A stretch of DNA of 64,000 nt from Gammaproteobacteria bacterium (GCA_009845905.1 VXYS01000004.1:396548-460547); one strand, 5' to 3'. Numbered from the stretch's first letter, positions 42,081 through 51,070 are shown. A program made the numbers and translations. Notes: generated by a model not told the origin, from the sequence alone.

Positions 42081-42971
42081 TTGTCGGAAAACGTATTCCC
42101 GCTTCCCGGCCCGTTCCGGGCGCAGCGCATCGTCGAGATGCAGGGCGCTCTGCACGCGGCGCAAGCTCTTTTTCCGGACGCAACCCGCGAAGAGTTGCGC
42201 GCCACCGACGCGGCAAACGACGCGCGCCTCTACGACCGGGGCCGCGATTTCCTGGTCCTTTCCTATCACAGCATCGTGCTGCGCACGCCGGGCCTGACGG
42301 TCCTGGTGGACTGCTGCATAGGAAACGACAAACCGCGGCCGCGCCACGCCAACTTTCACCAGCGCCGCGGCACCTTCCTGGAAGACCTCGCCGCAGCGGG
42401 CGTGGCGCCGGAAGACATCGACGTCGTGATGTGCACCCATCTGCACGTCGATCACGTCGGCTGGAACACGCGACTCGAGAACGGCCAATGGGTGCCCACT
42501 TTTCCGAACGCGCGCTACCTGTTTGCGAAAACGGAAGTGGACCACTGGCAGGAGGTCCTCAGGAACACCCCCGCCGACGAAGTCAACCACGGGTCGTGGG
42601 CAGACAGCGTCGCGCCGGTATTCGATGCCGGGCAGGCGGTGGTGGTGGGGATGGACCACGAGGTCGCCGACGGGATCGACCTGATCGGGGCGCCGGGCCA
42701 CACGCCGGGCAACGTGATCGTGAGGCTCGAAGACCGCGGCGAGCGCGCCTACCTGACGGGCGACGTGATCCATCATCCGGTCCAGGTCGAGCGGCCGGAG
42801 TGGTCGAGCTGCTTCTGCTGGGACCCGGCAATGTCCGCGGAAACGCGCGTGAAGACGCTGGCCACCGTGGCCGACGACGATGCCTGGCTGCTGCCGGCGC
42901 ATTTCCCGACGCCCACCGCGGGCAGGGTCCGCAGCACCGCTTCCGGATTCCGGATGGCATGGTGGTCATGA
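42081..42971 (+). CDS. Metallo-beta-lactamase-fold hydrolase
   Basis: About 296 residues. Metal site CTHLHVDHVGW (the HxHxDH motif), later GAPGHTPGN and TGDVIHHPVQ supply the remaining His and Asp ligands. No signal peptide. Lactonases, hydrolases and quorum-quenching enzymes share this fold. The start is a TTG at 42081; a downstream ATG at 42138 would drop a poorly conserved N-terminus. It overlaps the following hydrolase gene by 4 bases (ATGA). Confidence 0.86.
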   Translation: MSENVFPLPGPFRAQRIVEMQGALHAAQALFPDATREELRATDAANDARLYDRGRDFLVLSYHSIVLRTPGLTVLVDCCIGNDKPRPRHANFHQRRGTFLEDLAAAGVAPEDIDVVMCTHLHVDHVGWNTRLENGQWVPTFPNARYLFAKTEVDHWQEVLRNTPADEVNHGSWADSVAPVFDAGQAVVVGMDHEVADGIDLIGAPGHTPGNVIVRLEDRGERAYLTGDVIHHPVQVERPEWSSCFCWDPAMSAETRVKTLATVADDDAWLLPAHFPTPTAGRVRSTASGFRMAWWS

Positions 42972-43810
42972 ACCGCTTCGCCTTCCTGCTGCTTGCCGTA
43001 TGGCTGCTCGCGGGGGCCGCGGCAGGCGACGAAAGTACGCATACCGTGCTCTCGTCGGATGGCGTGAGCATTCGTTACGACGATCTTGGGGCGGGCGATC
43101 CCGCGCTGGTGTTCGTTCACGGCTGGAGCTGCGACCGCAGTTACTGGGCGGAGCAGATCGAGCACTTCGCCCAATCGCATCGGGTCGTGAACATCGACCT
43201 GGCCGGGCACGGCGACTCGGGCCTGGACCGCACCGTGTGGACCATGCAGGCCTTCGGCGAAGACGTTGCCGCGGTCGTCAACGCGCTCGACCTGAACAAT
43301 TTCGTGCTGGTCGGCCACTCGATGGGCGGCAAGGTCATCGTCGAGGCCGCCCGGCAGCTGGGCGACCGCGTTATTGGCGTCGTGGGCGTGGACACCTTTC
43401 ACCGCGGCGGCCGCGAAACGCCCCGGGAACAGCAGGAAGAAGTGTTCGAACAGCTCGCCGAGGACCAGGCGGGCTTCATCGCGACCTTCGTGGACCGCAC
43501 TTTCGTAGAGCAGAGCGACCCGGCCATCAAGGAGTGGGTGAAGGCGGACATGGCGGCGGCGCCCTACGCCTCGGCGGTGGGCGCACGGCAGGCCAGCGGC
43601 AACTACGACGCCACGCCGGCGGTCGCGTCGCTAAACGTGCCGTTCGTGCTGATCAACTCGGATTTCCTGCCCACCGACGTCGCGCATCTCGAAGCGAATG
43701 CGGAGCAGTTCCTGTTTCTCGAGATGTCCGAAGTCGGGCACTTCCTGATGATGGAGGACCCGGAGACCTTCAACGCCCTGCTGTCCGCGGTGCTAGCGGA
43801 TATAAGATGA
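42968..43810 (+). CDS. Exported alpha/beta-hydrolase
   Basis: A 280-residue hydrolase with a Sec signal peptide (MNRFAFLLLAVWLLAGAAAG). Catalytic parts: VFVHGWSCDRSYW, nucleophile VGHSMGGKVIVEAA and His in SEVGHFLMMEDP. It acts in the periplasm, unlike the MBL enzyme before it. Overlaps that gene by 4 bases; its stop lies 26 bases before the amine oxidase start at 43837. Confidence 0.9.
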   Translation: MNRFAFLLLAVWLLAGAAAGDESTHTVLSSDGVSIRYDDLGAGDPALVFVHGWSCDRSYWAEQIEHFAQSHRVVNIDLAGHGDSGLDRTVWTMQAFGEDVAAVVNALDLNNFVLVGHSMGGKVIVEAARQLGDRVIGVVGVDTFHRGGRETPREQQEEVFEQLAEDQAGFIATFVDRTFVEQSDPAIKEWVKADMAAAPYASAVGARQASGNYDATPAVASLNVPFVLINSDFLPTDVAHLEANAEQFLFLEMSEVGHFLMMEDPETFNALLSAVLADIR

Positions 43811-43836
43811 GCGGCACTTCAGGAGGCGGAGGCGCA

Positions 43837-45297
43837 ATGGGCACGGCAATCAACCGGCGGGATTTCGTGAAGGCGGGAGTGGCGGCGGGCTTAAGCGCGG
43901 GCGTCGTCCGCGCCGCCACAGCCGCCACGAATCCCGACGTGATCGTGATCGGAGCGGGCCTTTCCGGGCTCAATGCAATGCTGCTGCTCGAAGAACTGGG
44001 TGTGCGGGCGATCTGCCTGGAGGGGCGCGAGCGGCCCGGCGGGCGCTTGCTCAGCGACCCCAACGTGGCCGGCAACCCCGAATGGGGCGGCGATTCCATT
44101 CTCGGCGCCTATGCCCGGATGCAGGACACCGCCAGCCGCCTCGACATTCCGCTGATCGACCATCACGCGCGCCGGGACATGTCGCCCGAAGCCCACCGCG
44201 ATCCGGCACGGGTGGAACTGGCGCTGGGCGGGCAGGTCATTCCCCGGGACGAATGGCCGACGCATCCGCTCAACGACATGCCCGCCGGGGCCCGCGACCG
44301 CTTTCCCGGGCGCGGTTATTTCCAGAGCGTGATCGCCCAGCACAACCCGCTGGCGTCGTTCGCCGACTGGGTGGAGCCGGAAAGCGCGCAATACGACGGC
44401 TCGGCCTACGAATTCTTCAAGGGGCTGGGCTGGAGCGACGCGGCCATCGAACTGAACTACAACACCAACGTGCAGTACGGAACATCGGCCCACGACGTTT
44501 CCATGCTCATGTGGTACTTCGTCCAGGCCTGGTTCAAGCTGCAGAGCGACGTGGCGCGCGTGGCCTACAAGGTCCACGGCGGCAACCAGCGCTTCACCGA
44601 CACCATGGCGAATGCGCTCAACGGCGAGGTGCACTACGGCAAGCGGGTGATCGGCATTCGCAACAACGAGTCGGGCGTGGAGGTGCACTGCCACGACGGC
44701 AGCGTCTATCGGGCGGCCCGCGTGATCTGCTCGCTGCCCATTCCCACGATGCGCTGGGTGAAGTTTGACCCGCTGCTGCCGCCGGCCAAGGCCAAGGCGA
44801 TTCAGACCGTGCAGGTGCAGAAGATCACCAAGGTCATCATGGTGCCGACGAGCCCGTTCTGGGAGGAGGACGGACTGAATCCCGCGATGTGGACCGACAC
44901 GGACGCAGGCGAAATTCGCGCGCTGCGGGAAGGCGAGGATTCGAATTCCGTGACCTGCCTGATGTCCTGGGCCCGCGGGCACCTGGCCGACCGTTTGGAC
45001 ACGCTGGGGCACGAGGGCGGGATGGCGCAGGTGCTGTCGGCCTACGAACAGTTGCGCCCTGCCTCCAAAGGCAAGCTCGAACTCGCGGGCGCCAAGTCCT
45101 GGCAGACCGACCCCTTCGCGGGCGGCGACTGGGCCATCTGGGCGCCCGGGCAGGTCATCGAATGCCTGCCGGCCCTGATCGAGCCGGCCGGGCGCATTCA
45201 CTTCTGCGGCGAACACACGGCCACCGCCAACCGCGGCATGGAGGGCGCAATGGAGTCCGGCGAGCGGGTCGCCTTCGAGGTCTGGGACCTCCTGTAG
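43837..45297 (+). CDS. Tat-exported FAD amine oxidase 3
   Basis: A 486-residue flavoprotein, clear paralogue of amine oxidase 1. Tat motif INRRDFVKAG; FAD motifs VIVIGAGLSGLNAMLLL and IHFCGEHTATANRGMEGAMESGERVA; shared GDSILGAYARMQ, GWSDAAIELNYNTN and GLNPAMWTDT. GGAGG lies 4 bases before the ATG at 43837; an earlier ATG at 43807 overlaps the preceding stop but would put extra Gly-rich residues before the Tat motif. Last gene of the receptor operon. Confidence 0.9.
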   Translation: MGTAINRRDFVKAGVAAGLSAGVVRAATAATNPDVIVIGAGLSGLNAMLLLEELGVRAICLEGRERPGGRLLSDPNVAGNPEWGGDSILGAYARMQDTASRLDIPLIDHHARRDMSPEAHRDPARVELALGGQVIPRDEWPTHPLNDMPAGARDRFPGRGYFQSVIAQHNPLASFADWVEPESAQYDGSAYEFFKGLGWSDAAIELNYNTNVQYGTSAHDVSMLMWYFVQAWFKLQSDVARVAYKVHGGNQRFTDTMANALNGEVHYGKRVIGIRNNESGVEVHCHDGSVYRAARVICSLPIPTMRWVKFDPLLPPAKAKAIQTVQVQKITKVIMVPTSPFWEEDGLNPAMWTDTDAGEIRALREGEDSNSVTCLMSWARGHLADRLDTLGHEGGMAQVLSAYEQLRPASKGKLELAGAKSWQTDPFAGGDWAIWAPGQVIECLPALIEPAGRIHFCGEHTATANRGMEGAMESGERVAFEVWDLL

Positions 45298-45336
45298 AGC
45301 GCCGCGCGGCGCGCCGGCAAACGGCCGGCCAACCGG

Positions 45337-46722
45337 TTACAGAACCAGGAACGGGTCCCGTTCGGTGTTGTACGGCTCGTAACCGCTCTTCGTGACCCGG
45401 AACAGGTCCTCGTTGTGGCCTGAGCCCCAGCCGACTTCAAGGTAGGGCAGGTCCACGGTCAGCGTCATGTTCTCCTCAAGCACGTGGTCGAAGGCATCGA
45501 CGCCGAAGTTCGGCATGCGCATCGGATTGTCGTCGTGCTGCAGGCCCACCGAGTGGGGCGTCACGAACACGGCGTGCGCCGGCATGCCGGCCTTGATCAT
45601 CGTGTCGAGGCCGATTTGACGCAAGGTGGAGTATTTCACGCCCGGTCGGATGGCGTCGAACACCGCCTCGCGGGCCAGCTGGTTGGCGCGCCGGCGCATC
45701 TCGACTTCCTTCGGCGGATCGCCGAAGAAAAAGGTGCGCGCGATGTCGCCCATATAGCCCTTGTAGTTGCTCACGCAGTCGATCAGATACGGCTTGCCCG
45801 CCACCAGTACGCCGTCGTCGGGGAAGTTGCCGCCGGGCATGCCGGCGATGACGTTGTTGACGCGGTTGCCCCGGATCGCGCATTCGGCAAGAAAGATCTG
45901 CTCCACGTCGGTATGGCGCATCCCGGGTTCCAGCGCGTTGATCGTGGCCATGCAGGCTTCGCCGTTGTTCCAGCTTCCGAGCTTCTGATAGGCGAGTTCC
46001 TGCGGCGTCTTGACCATGCGGATCAGCTGGATCACGCCGTAACCGTCGACGCACTCGACGTCCGGCAGGTCAGTCTGCGCGAGGAACCGGGCGATACGCA
46101 TATCGTCCACCGCGACGCGGCCTTTGGTGATGCCCTGGGCCTTCAGCGCGCGGGCCAGGCCCCAGGCCGCGCTGGCGGCGATGTCGTCGCGGAAGCTGTC
46201 CGAAGCCGCCTTCCAGCGCTGCTCGCGAGGCGTCAGCTCGACATCGTCGCGAAAGTGATAGTGACGGGTCGTCCCGCCCGTGGGTTCTTCAGGCTGGCCA
46301 TCGGTGTTGAAAGCCGCCGCGTTCCATCCGCCGTAGCCGTAGGGCATGAGCTCGGCGGTCTCGCGGTCCCGGTTGGCGATGTCCCAGGCGGCGGACGACC
46401 CGGAGACCAGGTAGATCGGCATGTCCGGATCCGGCGACATCGTCGCGAAGCCCGGATACTCGGTGATGAAGCGCACGCCGATGGTCCTGACGTTGGTCAT
46501 GTAATAGACGTTGATCGGATCCAGCGCGATCAGCCCGGCAAGCCCGTATTCCTCCATGACGGAATAAGCGCGGTCCTTGTTGATGAGCGCCCCGCCCTCG
46601 ATCTCCGGCTTCGGCGGGATGTGGCGCTTCGGCCTGTCCGCCGCCTTTGCAAGGGCGGGCGCGGCCAGCGCCGAGGCGGCGAGTCCGCCCAGCGCCGCGC
46701 GTCGGTTCACCTTCATGGCCAT
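45337..46722 (-). CDS. Tat-exported M24 (Xaa-Pro peptidase-like) protein 2
   Basis: A 461-residue protein with Tat motif VNRRAALGGLAAS. The M24 parts are LIDCVSNYKGYMGDIAR (metal Asp pair), TPHSVGLQHDDNPM (His), EENMTLTVDLPYLEVGWG (Glu) and GHNEDLFRVTKSG. It shares the layout of the protein at 26340 but is only distantly similar. AGAGGA precedes its ATG. It is convergent with amine oxidase 3, an arrangement parallel to M24 protein 1 beside amine oxidase 1. Confidence 0.88.
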   Translation of the reverse strand: MAMKVNRRAALGGLAASALAAPALAKAADRPKRHIPPKPEIEGGALINKDRAYSVMEEYGLAGLIALDPINVYYMTNVRTIGVRFITEYPGFATMSPDPDMPIYLVSGSSAAWDIANRDRETAELMPYGYGGWNAAAFNTDGQPEEPTGGTTRHYHFRDDVELTPREQRWKAASDSFRDDIAASAAWGLARALKAQGITKGRVAVDDMRIARFLAQTDLPDVECVDGYGVIQLIRMVKTPQELAYQKLGSWNNGEACMATINALEPGMRHTDVEQIFLAECAIRGNRVNNVIAGMPGGNFPDDGVLVAGKPYLIDCVSNYKGYMGDIARTFFFGDPPKEVEMRRRANQLAREAVFDAIRPGVKYSTLRQIGLDTMIKAGMPAHAVFVTPHSVGLQHDDNPMRMPNFGVDAFDHVLEENMTLTVDLPYLEVGWGSGHNEDLFRVTKSGYEPYNTERDPFLVL

Positions 46723-46782
46723 CGTTCCTCTCCCCGGTGAATGCCCTGCTCCGATGATACGCCCTGCTCTTAGTTGGGGAAA

Positions 46783-47181
46783 TCACGACACAAGCCGCGA
46801 GCGGAACCATTCGGCAAGTTCTTTTTCGCTGATTTCGCCTGCCGCAACGCCCTCCATGGTCTGTATCGCATCAAGGCGGTCGAAGGAAATTTTTGCGCCG
46901 TTATCGGCCAGGAAGACGCGCGCCGTGACCCATGCCGTGCGCTTGTTGCCGTCGGAGAAACCGTGGTTCCTTGACAGGCCGTACGCATAAGCCGCCGCCA
47001 ACCCCGCGGCGTCGACATCCTGGTATGCCGCCTTGTTGATCGGCCGCGCCAGCGCCGATTCGATTGCACCGGCATCCCGAACGCCGTCCTTTCCCCCGTG
47101 CTCGGCGAGCTGACGGTCGTGTATGGCATGCACAACGCCGGCCTCTACCCAGCGCCACGACGCGGAGTCGGCGCCGCTCAC
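46783..47181 (-). CDS. doc: Doc-type (Fic fold) toxin
   Basis: A 132-residue protein with the death-on-curing Fic motif HGFSDGNKRTA and LAEHGGKDGVRDAGAIESAL, typical of Doc kinases that phosphorylate EF-Tu. All core motif residues are present. Starts at 47181, overlapping the antitoxin stop by 4 bases. Confidence 0.9.
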   Translation of the reverse strand: MSGADSASWRWVEAGVVHAIHDRQLAEHGGKDGVRDAGAIESALARPINKAAYQDVDAAGLAAAYAYGLSRNHGFSDGNKRTAWVTARVFLADNGAKISFDRLDAIQTMEGVAAGEISEKELAEWFRSRLVS

Positions 47182-47405
47182 TTTGCCAGCGCCCGCAGCA
47201 CCTCGCGGTCTTCATGCATGATCTGCTCGGCCAATTCCATCTGGCGCGCAAACTCGGGGTCGTAGGGAGTCAGGCGAAACGCATCGCCCGGGGCTTCCGT
47301 CAGATACAGCCGGTCGCCTTTCTTTACGCGCAAGCGCGCCATGGCTTCCTTCGTGAGAATTATGCCGGACGACGCACCAACGGTTGTGATCTTGAAAGCA
47401 GGCAT
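47178..47405 (-). CDS. AbrB-type antitoxin of the Doc pair
   Basis: A 75-residue protein: KITTVGASSGIILTKEAMARLRVKKGD is a SpoVT/AbrB DNA-binding fold and the C-terminus (EFARQMELAEQIMHEDREVL) a toxin-binding helix. AGGAGG precedes the ATG. An AbrB antitoxin in place of Phd is the usual arrangement for this Doc subgroup. Confidence 0.88.
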   Translation of the reverse strand: MPAFKITTVGASSGIILTKEAMARLRVKKGDRLYLTEAPGDAFRLTPYDPEFARQMELAEQIMHEDREVLRALAK

Positions 47406-47420
47406 ATTTTCCTCCTTCTA

Positions 47421-47436
47421 TATAATGATCATTATA
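47421..47436. promoter_or_regulatory. Doc locus operator: 16-bp perfect palindrome
   Basis: TATAATGATCATTATA is self-complementary and lies 16 bases upstream of the antitoxin start. It includes a consensus TATAAT, so binding would block RNA polymerase. Confidence 0.7.
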
Positions 47437-47442
47437 ACTTCG

Positions 47443-48078
47443 TTAGTATTCGACGGGGATCGCGTCGAGGCTGCGCCACAGGTACCAGGAGGCCACGGAG
47501 CGCCAGGGGCGCCAGGGCTCCGCGATGGCGATCAGTTCCTCGGCCGTGAGGCGCTCTCCGGCGTTGTAGTGGCGCGCGATCGCCTTCTGGATGCCGATGT
47601 CGGTGACGGGCAGAACGTCGGGCTTCAGCAGGTGAAAGATCAGGAACATTTCCGCCGTCCAGCGGCCGATGCCCCTGATCTCGACCAGCGTTTCGATAAC
47701 CTGCTCGTCCTCCATGCGATTCCACGGCTTGTCGGCGAGGGCGCCATCCCTGAAATGCTCCGCCAGGTTCACCAGATAGGACGCCTTGCGCCGCGACAGG
47801 CCGCATGCGCGCATTGCATCTTCCGTTTGATTGCAAACCGCGCCGGGCGTCACATCGCCAATTGCTCCGAGCAGTCGCTGCCACACGGCCTCAGCGGCAT
47901 GGACGGAGATCTGCTGCGCGACGATGGAGCGTGACAGCGAATAGAACGCGTCGTTGCGCGGTTGCAGTACGGACTTCCCGGCGGCTCGGATCAGCCTGGC
48001 GAGCACCGGGTCGGCGCGAAGCAACGCGGTGCGCGCCTCGTTCCAGTGCGGGACGATCTGATCGCCTGGGTCGTTCAT
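47443..48078 (-). CDS. AlkA-like DNA-3-methyladenine glycosylase II
   Basis: A 211-residue HhH-GPD base-excision enzyme: DAFYSLSRSIVAQQISVHAA at the front, the helix-hairpin-helix VEIRGIGRWTAEMFLIF and the catalytic Asp in LPVTDIGIQKAI. It lacks the extra N-terminal domain of E. coli AlkA, as many short bacterial forms do. Removes alkylated bases. Upstream of the Doc locus on the same strand, 37 bases from it, and probably unrelated to it. Confidence 0.9.
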   Translation of the reverse strand: MNDPGDQIVPHWNEARTALLRADPVLARLIRAAGKSVLQPRNDAFYSLSRSIVAQQISVHAAEAVWQRLLGAIGDVTPGAVCNQTEDAMRACGLSRRKASYLVNLAEHFRDGALADKPWNRMEDEQVIETLVEIRGIGRWTAEMFLIFHLLKPDVLPVTDIGIQKAIARHYNAGERLTAEELIAIAEPWRPWRSVASWYLWRSLDAIPVEY

Positions 48079-48083
48079 GTGCC

Positions 48084-48118
48084 GGGCATTCTGCCCTTTT
48101 TGAGGGCGGGACGCCCTC
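48084..48118. repeat. Degenerate double-hairpin repeat
   Basis: GGGCA-TTC-TGCCC (48084-48096) and GAGGGCG-GGA-CGCCCTC (48102-48118) with five T between. The second hairpin is the core of the element at 36041. It stands between the divergent glycosylase and MFS genes. Confidence 0.6.
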
Positions 48119-48215
48119 TTTCCCGGGGCGGAGCGTACAATTTGCCGGGTCTTTTCTGCCCGACCGGCGCCGGCGTCCTCTTGACGCGCACGGCGCGGAA
48201 ACCCCGAGAGGAAGA

Positions 48216-49466
48216 ATGAGCCAGCCTGCCGCCACCCCTGCCCTGCGTACGGGCGAGTTCGTGCCGCTTATCGCGCTGCTGATCTCGTTGGTTGCGCTGG
48301 CGATCGACGCGATGCTGCCGGCGCTGCCGGCGATCGGCGAGGACCTCGGGGTGGCGCAGCGCAACGACGTGCAGTTCGTCATCACGGCGGTGTTCCTCGG
48401 GATGAGCATGGGCCAGATCGTTTTCGGCCCGCTGTCCGACCGGATTGGCCGCAAGCCTGCCATCCATGCCGGCCTCGTGCTGTTCATGGCCGGCTGCCTG
48501 ATGAGTATTTACGCGCGCAGCTTCGAAGTGATGATCGCGGGGCGGGTGCTGCAGGGCATCGGCGTTTCGGCGCCGCGGGTGGTGGTCATGGCGCTGGTGC
48601 GCGACCAGTACGCGGGCCGTCAGATGGCGCGCCTGATGTCGTTCACGATGGGCGTATTCATTATCGTTCCCACAATCGCCCCGGCGCTGGGCCAGTGGAT
48701 CCAGTATCTCAGCGGCTGGCGCGCAATATTCGCCGTGTTCTTTGCCGTCGCCGCGGTCGGCTTTCTCTGGTTCGCGATTCGCCAGCCCGAAACGCTGCCC
48801 TCGGAACGCCGCCGGTCGCTGTCCCCGCGCGCGATCGGCAGGACGGCCGTGGAAGTCGTCAAGATCCGGATCGCGCTCGGATACACGCTGGCCAGCGGAT
48901 GCGTGTTCGCGCCGTTCCTGGCCTACCTGAGCACGTCGCAGCAGATCTTCCAGGACGTTTACGGCACCGGCGCGCTGTTTCCCTTCTATTTCGGCGTGCT
49001 GGCGCTGGCAGTGGGGGCCGCAACGTTCGTCAACGGCCGCCTCGTGATGCAGTACGGGATGCGAAAACTGTCCCGTGGGGCAATGTCCCTGGCCACGATC
49101 GCATCGGTCGTGGGCCTGGGGCTGACCTTCGCCTTCGACGGAGTGCTCCCGTTCTGGCTGTTCATGGCCTATTTGCTGTTCGTGTTCGTGTGCGTTGGCC
49201 TGCTGTTCGGCAACCTGGGGGCGCTGGCCATGCAGCCCCTGGGGCATATTGCCGGCGTGGGCGCCGCGGTGATCGCCTCGCTGTCCACGCTGGTTTCGGT
49301 TCCGCTGGGAGCGTTCGTGGCCTACATCTTCGACGGCACGCTCTACGCGCTGATCGCGTCCTACGTGGTGTTCGGCGTGGGAGCTCTCGCCGCCATGAAA
49401 TGGGCCGACGGAGGCTGGATGCCGCGCCGGCGTCGTGCGGCCCTGAAAGCAAGCGCCGATCTATAG
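48216..49466 (+). CDS. Bcr/CflA-type MFS exporter 2
   Basis: A 416-residue, 12-helix exporter closely similar to the one at 27818 from its first residues (QPAATPALRTGEF, LPALPAIGEDLGV) through GPLSDRIGRKPAIH and GVSAPRVVVMALVRD. GAGAGGAAGA lies before the ATG. The nucleotide sequence of the first 60 bases is also almost the same, so the duplication is recent. Neighbouring repeat DNA at 48084 may have helped. Confidence 0.92.
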   Translation: MSQPAATPALRTGEFVPLIALLISLVALAIDAMLPALPAIGEDLGVAQRNDVQFVITAVFLGMSMGQIVFGPLSDRIGRKPAIHAGLVLFMAGCLMSIYARSFEVMIAGRVLQGIGVSAPRVVVMALVRDQYAGRQMARLMSFTMGVFIIVPTIAPALGQWIQYLSGWRAIFAVFFAVAAVGFLWFAIRQPETLPSERRRSLSPRAIGRTAVEVVKIRIALGYTLASGCVFAPFLAYLSTSQQIFQDVYGTGALFPFYFGVLALAVGAATFVNGRLVMQYGMRKLSRGAMSLATIASVVGLGLTFAFDGVLPFWLFMAYLLFVFVCVGLLFGNLGALAMQPLGHIAGVGAAVIASLSTLVSVPLGAFVAYIFDGTLYALIASYVVFGVGALAAMKWADGGWMPRRRRAALKASADL

Positions 49467-49474
49467 CAGGCCCG

Positions 49475-51070
49475 TCACAAGCCCACAAGCTCGTTCAGCG
49501 CGTCGAGGCGCGCGAGCCAGCTGTCTTTCCGCGCCTGCACGCCGTCGGGCGTGAAGTACATCGTGTTTTCGTACTCCGCCACCGGCCATTCCGGCAGGCC
49601 CTCGCCGTTGGGGTTGCCGGTGCGGGCGAAATTGGTCCAGTAGCGCATCATCTGTTGCGAAACGGCGCGCTGCGTTTCGTCCGGCTCGGTCGGATCGTAA
49701 TGATCGCCGGTGAAATTGCCGAACATGTACGGCAGGTCGCCCGCGTGATAGGCGCCGTAGATCGTCTCGCCGTTCAGTTCGCGCCGTTCCACGTCCACGC
49801 CGGGCATCGCGAACCGGTAGGCATAGACGGCATTGCCGGCTTTTTCGTGCGCAACGGCAACGCCGCGATTTTGCGCATGAAACACGTACTCGCTGTACAT
49901 GTAGGTGTCGCGCTGCGTTTCATTCCCGTAGAAAGTCGTCATTGCATCAAGCACATCCTCGCTCATGAAGCGGAGCAATTGCGCACGTTGCGCTTCGGGC
50001 GGGCCCATCGTGAACTCGGAGTCGGTGGCGCCGATCATCAGCGGCACTCTCGCCGCATCGCCCCGGTCGTAGACGGGCCACAGGTCATCGACAAGAACCA
50101 CGCCGTCGGTGGCAAGGGCGATGAAGTTGCTGAAGTCGGTCGCTTCGACGACCTTCTCCGCAGGCTGCGCCCGGAGTTCGTCGAGGCCGGCCTCGGGCGT
50201 TCCCATCCGTTCCGCCAGCTCCACGCCCATCTCTTCAATGGACGCCTCGCCCTCGCTGGTCAGCGAAGCGACCCGCGGCTGTCCCCTGCGGCCGTATCCG
50301 GACTGTGAAATGCCCTTGGCAAACAATCCCTGCGCCGCCGGCGACGCGACCAGGGCAAAGACCGAATAGCCGCCGGCCGATTCTCCGAAGATCGTCACGT
50401 TGGCCGGATCCCCGCCGAACGCCTCGATGTTGTCCCGCACCCATTCCAGCGCGGCGATCTGGTCCATGAGCCCGTAGTTGAACAGGCGCCCGCCGTCGGG
50501 GTCCTGCGCCGACAGCTCCGGGTGCGCGAAGAACCCGAAACTGCCGAGGCGGTAGTTGATCGCCACGACCACCACCCCGAGCCTGGCCAGCTTGCCGCCG
50601 TGGTTGACCGGCCTGGAACCGGAGCCGGCCGTCAGCCCGCCGCCCGGAATCCAGACCATCACCGGCAGTCGTGCATCGCCATTGTCCGGGCGATAGATGT
50701 TCAGATTCAGGCAGTCCTCGCTCTGCGGCTGGGTGAAGGCATCGTTCATCGCAAAGCCTTCGGTGCGCGGCTGCTGTATGCACCGGTTGCCGTAATCTTC
50801 GGCGACCAGGACCGTGTCCCGCACAAGCGCCGATTGAGGCGCGCGCCAGCGCAGATCGCCGGTGGGCGGGGCGGCGTAAGGAATGCCCTTGTATTCCACC
50901 AGCCCGTCTTCGGCGGTTCCCTGCACTTCGCCCTGGACGGTTGCAACCTGCACAAACGACCGGGGCTCCTGCACGGTGTTTCCGGATTCCGGCTGCTGCC
51001 CGCAGCCGGCCAACAGCGCGCCGCATGCAAGCGCTGCAAGGGCGGATCGATTCAGCGTGGTTCTCGACAC
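49475..51070 (-). CDS. Type B carboxylesterase, lipoprotein
   Basis: A 531-residue alpha/beta-hydrolase of the carboxylesterase/cholinesterase type: lipobox LLAGC near residue 20, oxyanion IPGGGLTAGSG, DPANVTIFGESAGGYSV (Ser), and SEDCLNLNIYRP. Length is typical. It would be anchored in the envelope. The GTG at 51070 follows GAGGGG and opens directly into the lipoprotein signal; an ATG 14 codons upstream is less likely. Confidence 0.88.
   Translation of the reverse strand: MSRTTLNRSALAALACGALLAGCGQQPESGNTVQEPRSFVQVATVQGEVQGTAEDGLVEYKGIPYAAPPTGDLRWRAPQSALVRDTVLVAEDYGNRCIQQPRTEGFAMNDAFTQPQSEDCLNLNIYRPDNGDARLPVMVWIPGGGLTAGSGSRPVNHGGKLARLGVVVVAINYRLGSFGFFAHPELSAQDPDGGRLFNYGLMDQIAALEWVRDNIEAFGGDPANVTIFGESAGGYSVFALVASPAAQGLFAKGISQSGYGRRGQPRVASLTSEGEASIEEMGVELAERMGTPEAGLDELRAQPAEKVVEATDFSNFIALATDGVVLVDDLWPVYDRGDAARVPLMIGATDSEFTMGPPEAQRAQLLRFMSEDVLDAMTTFYGNETQRDTYMYSEYVFHAQNRGVAVAHEKAGNAVYAYRFAMPGVDVERRELNGETIYGAYHAGDLPYMFGNFTGDHYDPTEPDETQRAVSQQMMRYWTNFARTGNPNGEGLPEWPVAEYENTMYFTPDGVQARKDSWLARLDALNELVGL

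Noticed and set aside
45484..46740. 418-codon plus-strand frame opposite M24 protein 2
   Set aside because: Antisense to a clear Tat-exported M24 gene; composition dominated by Arg, Val, His and Ala with no motif.
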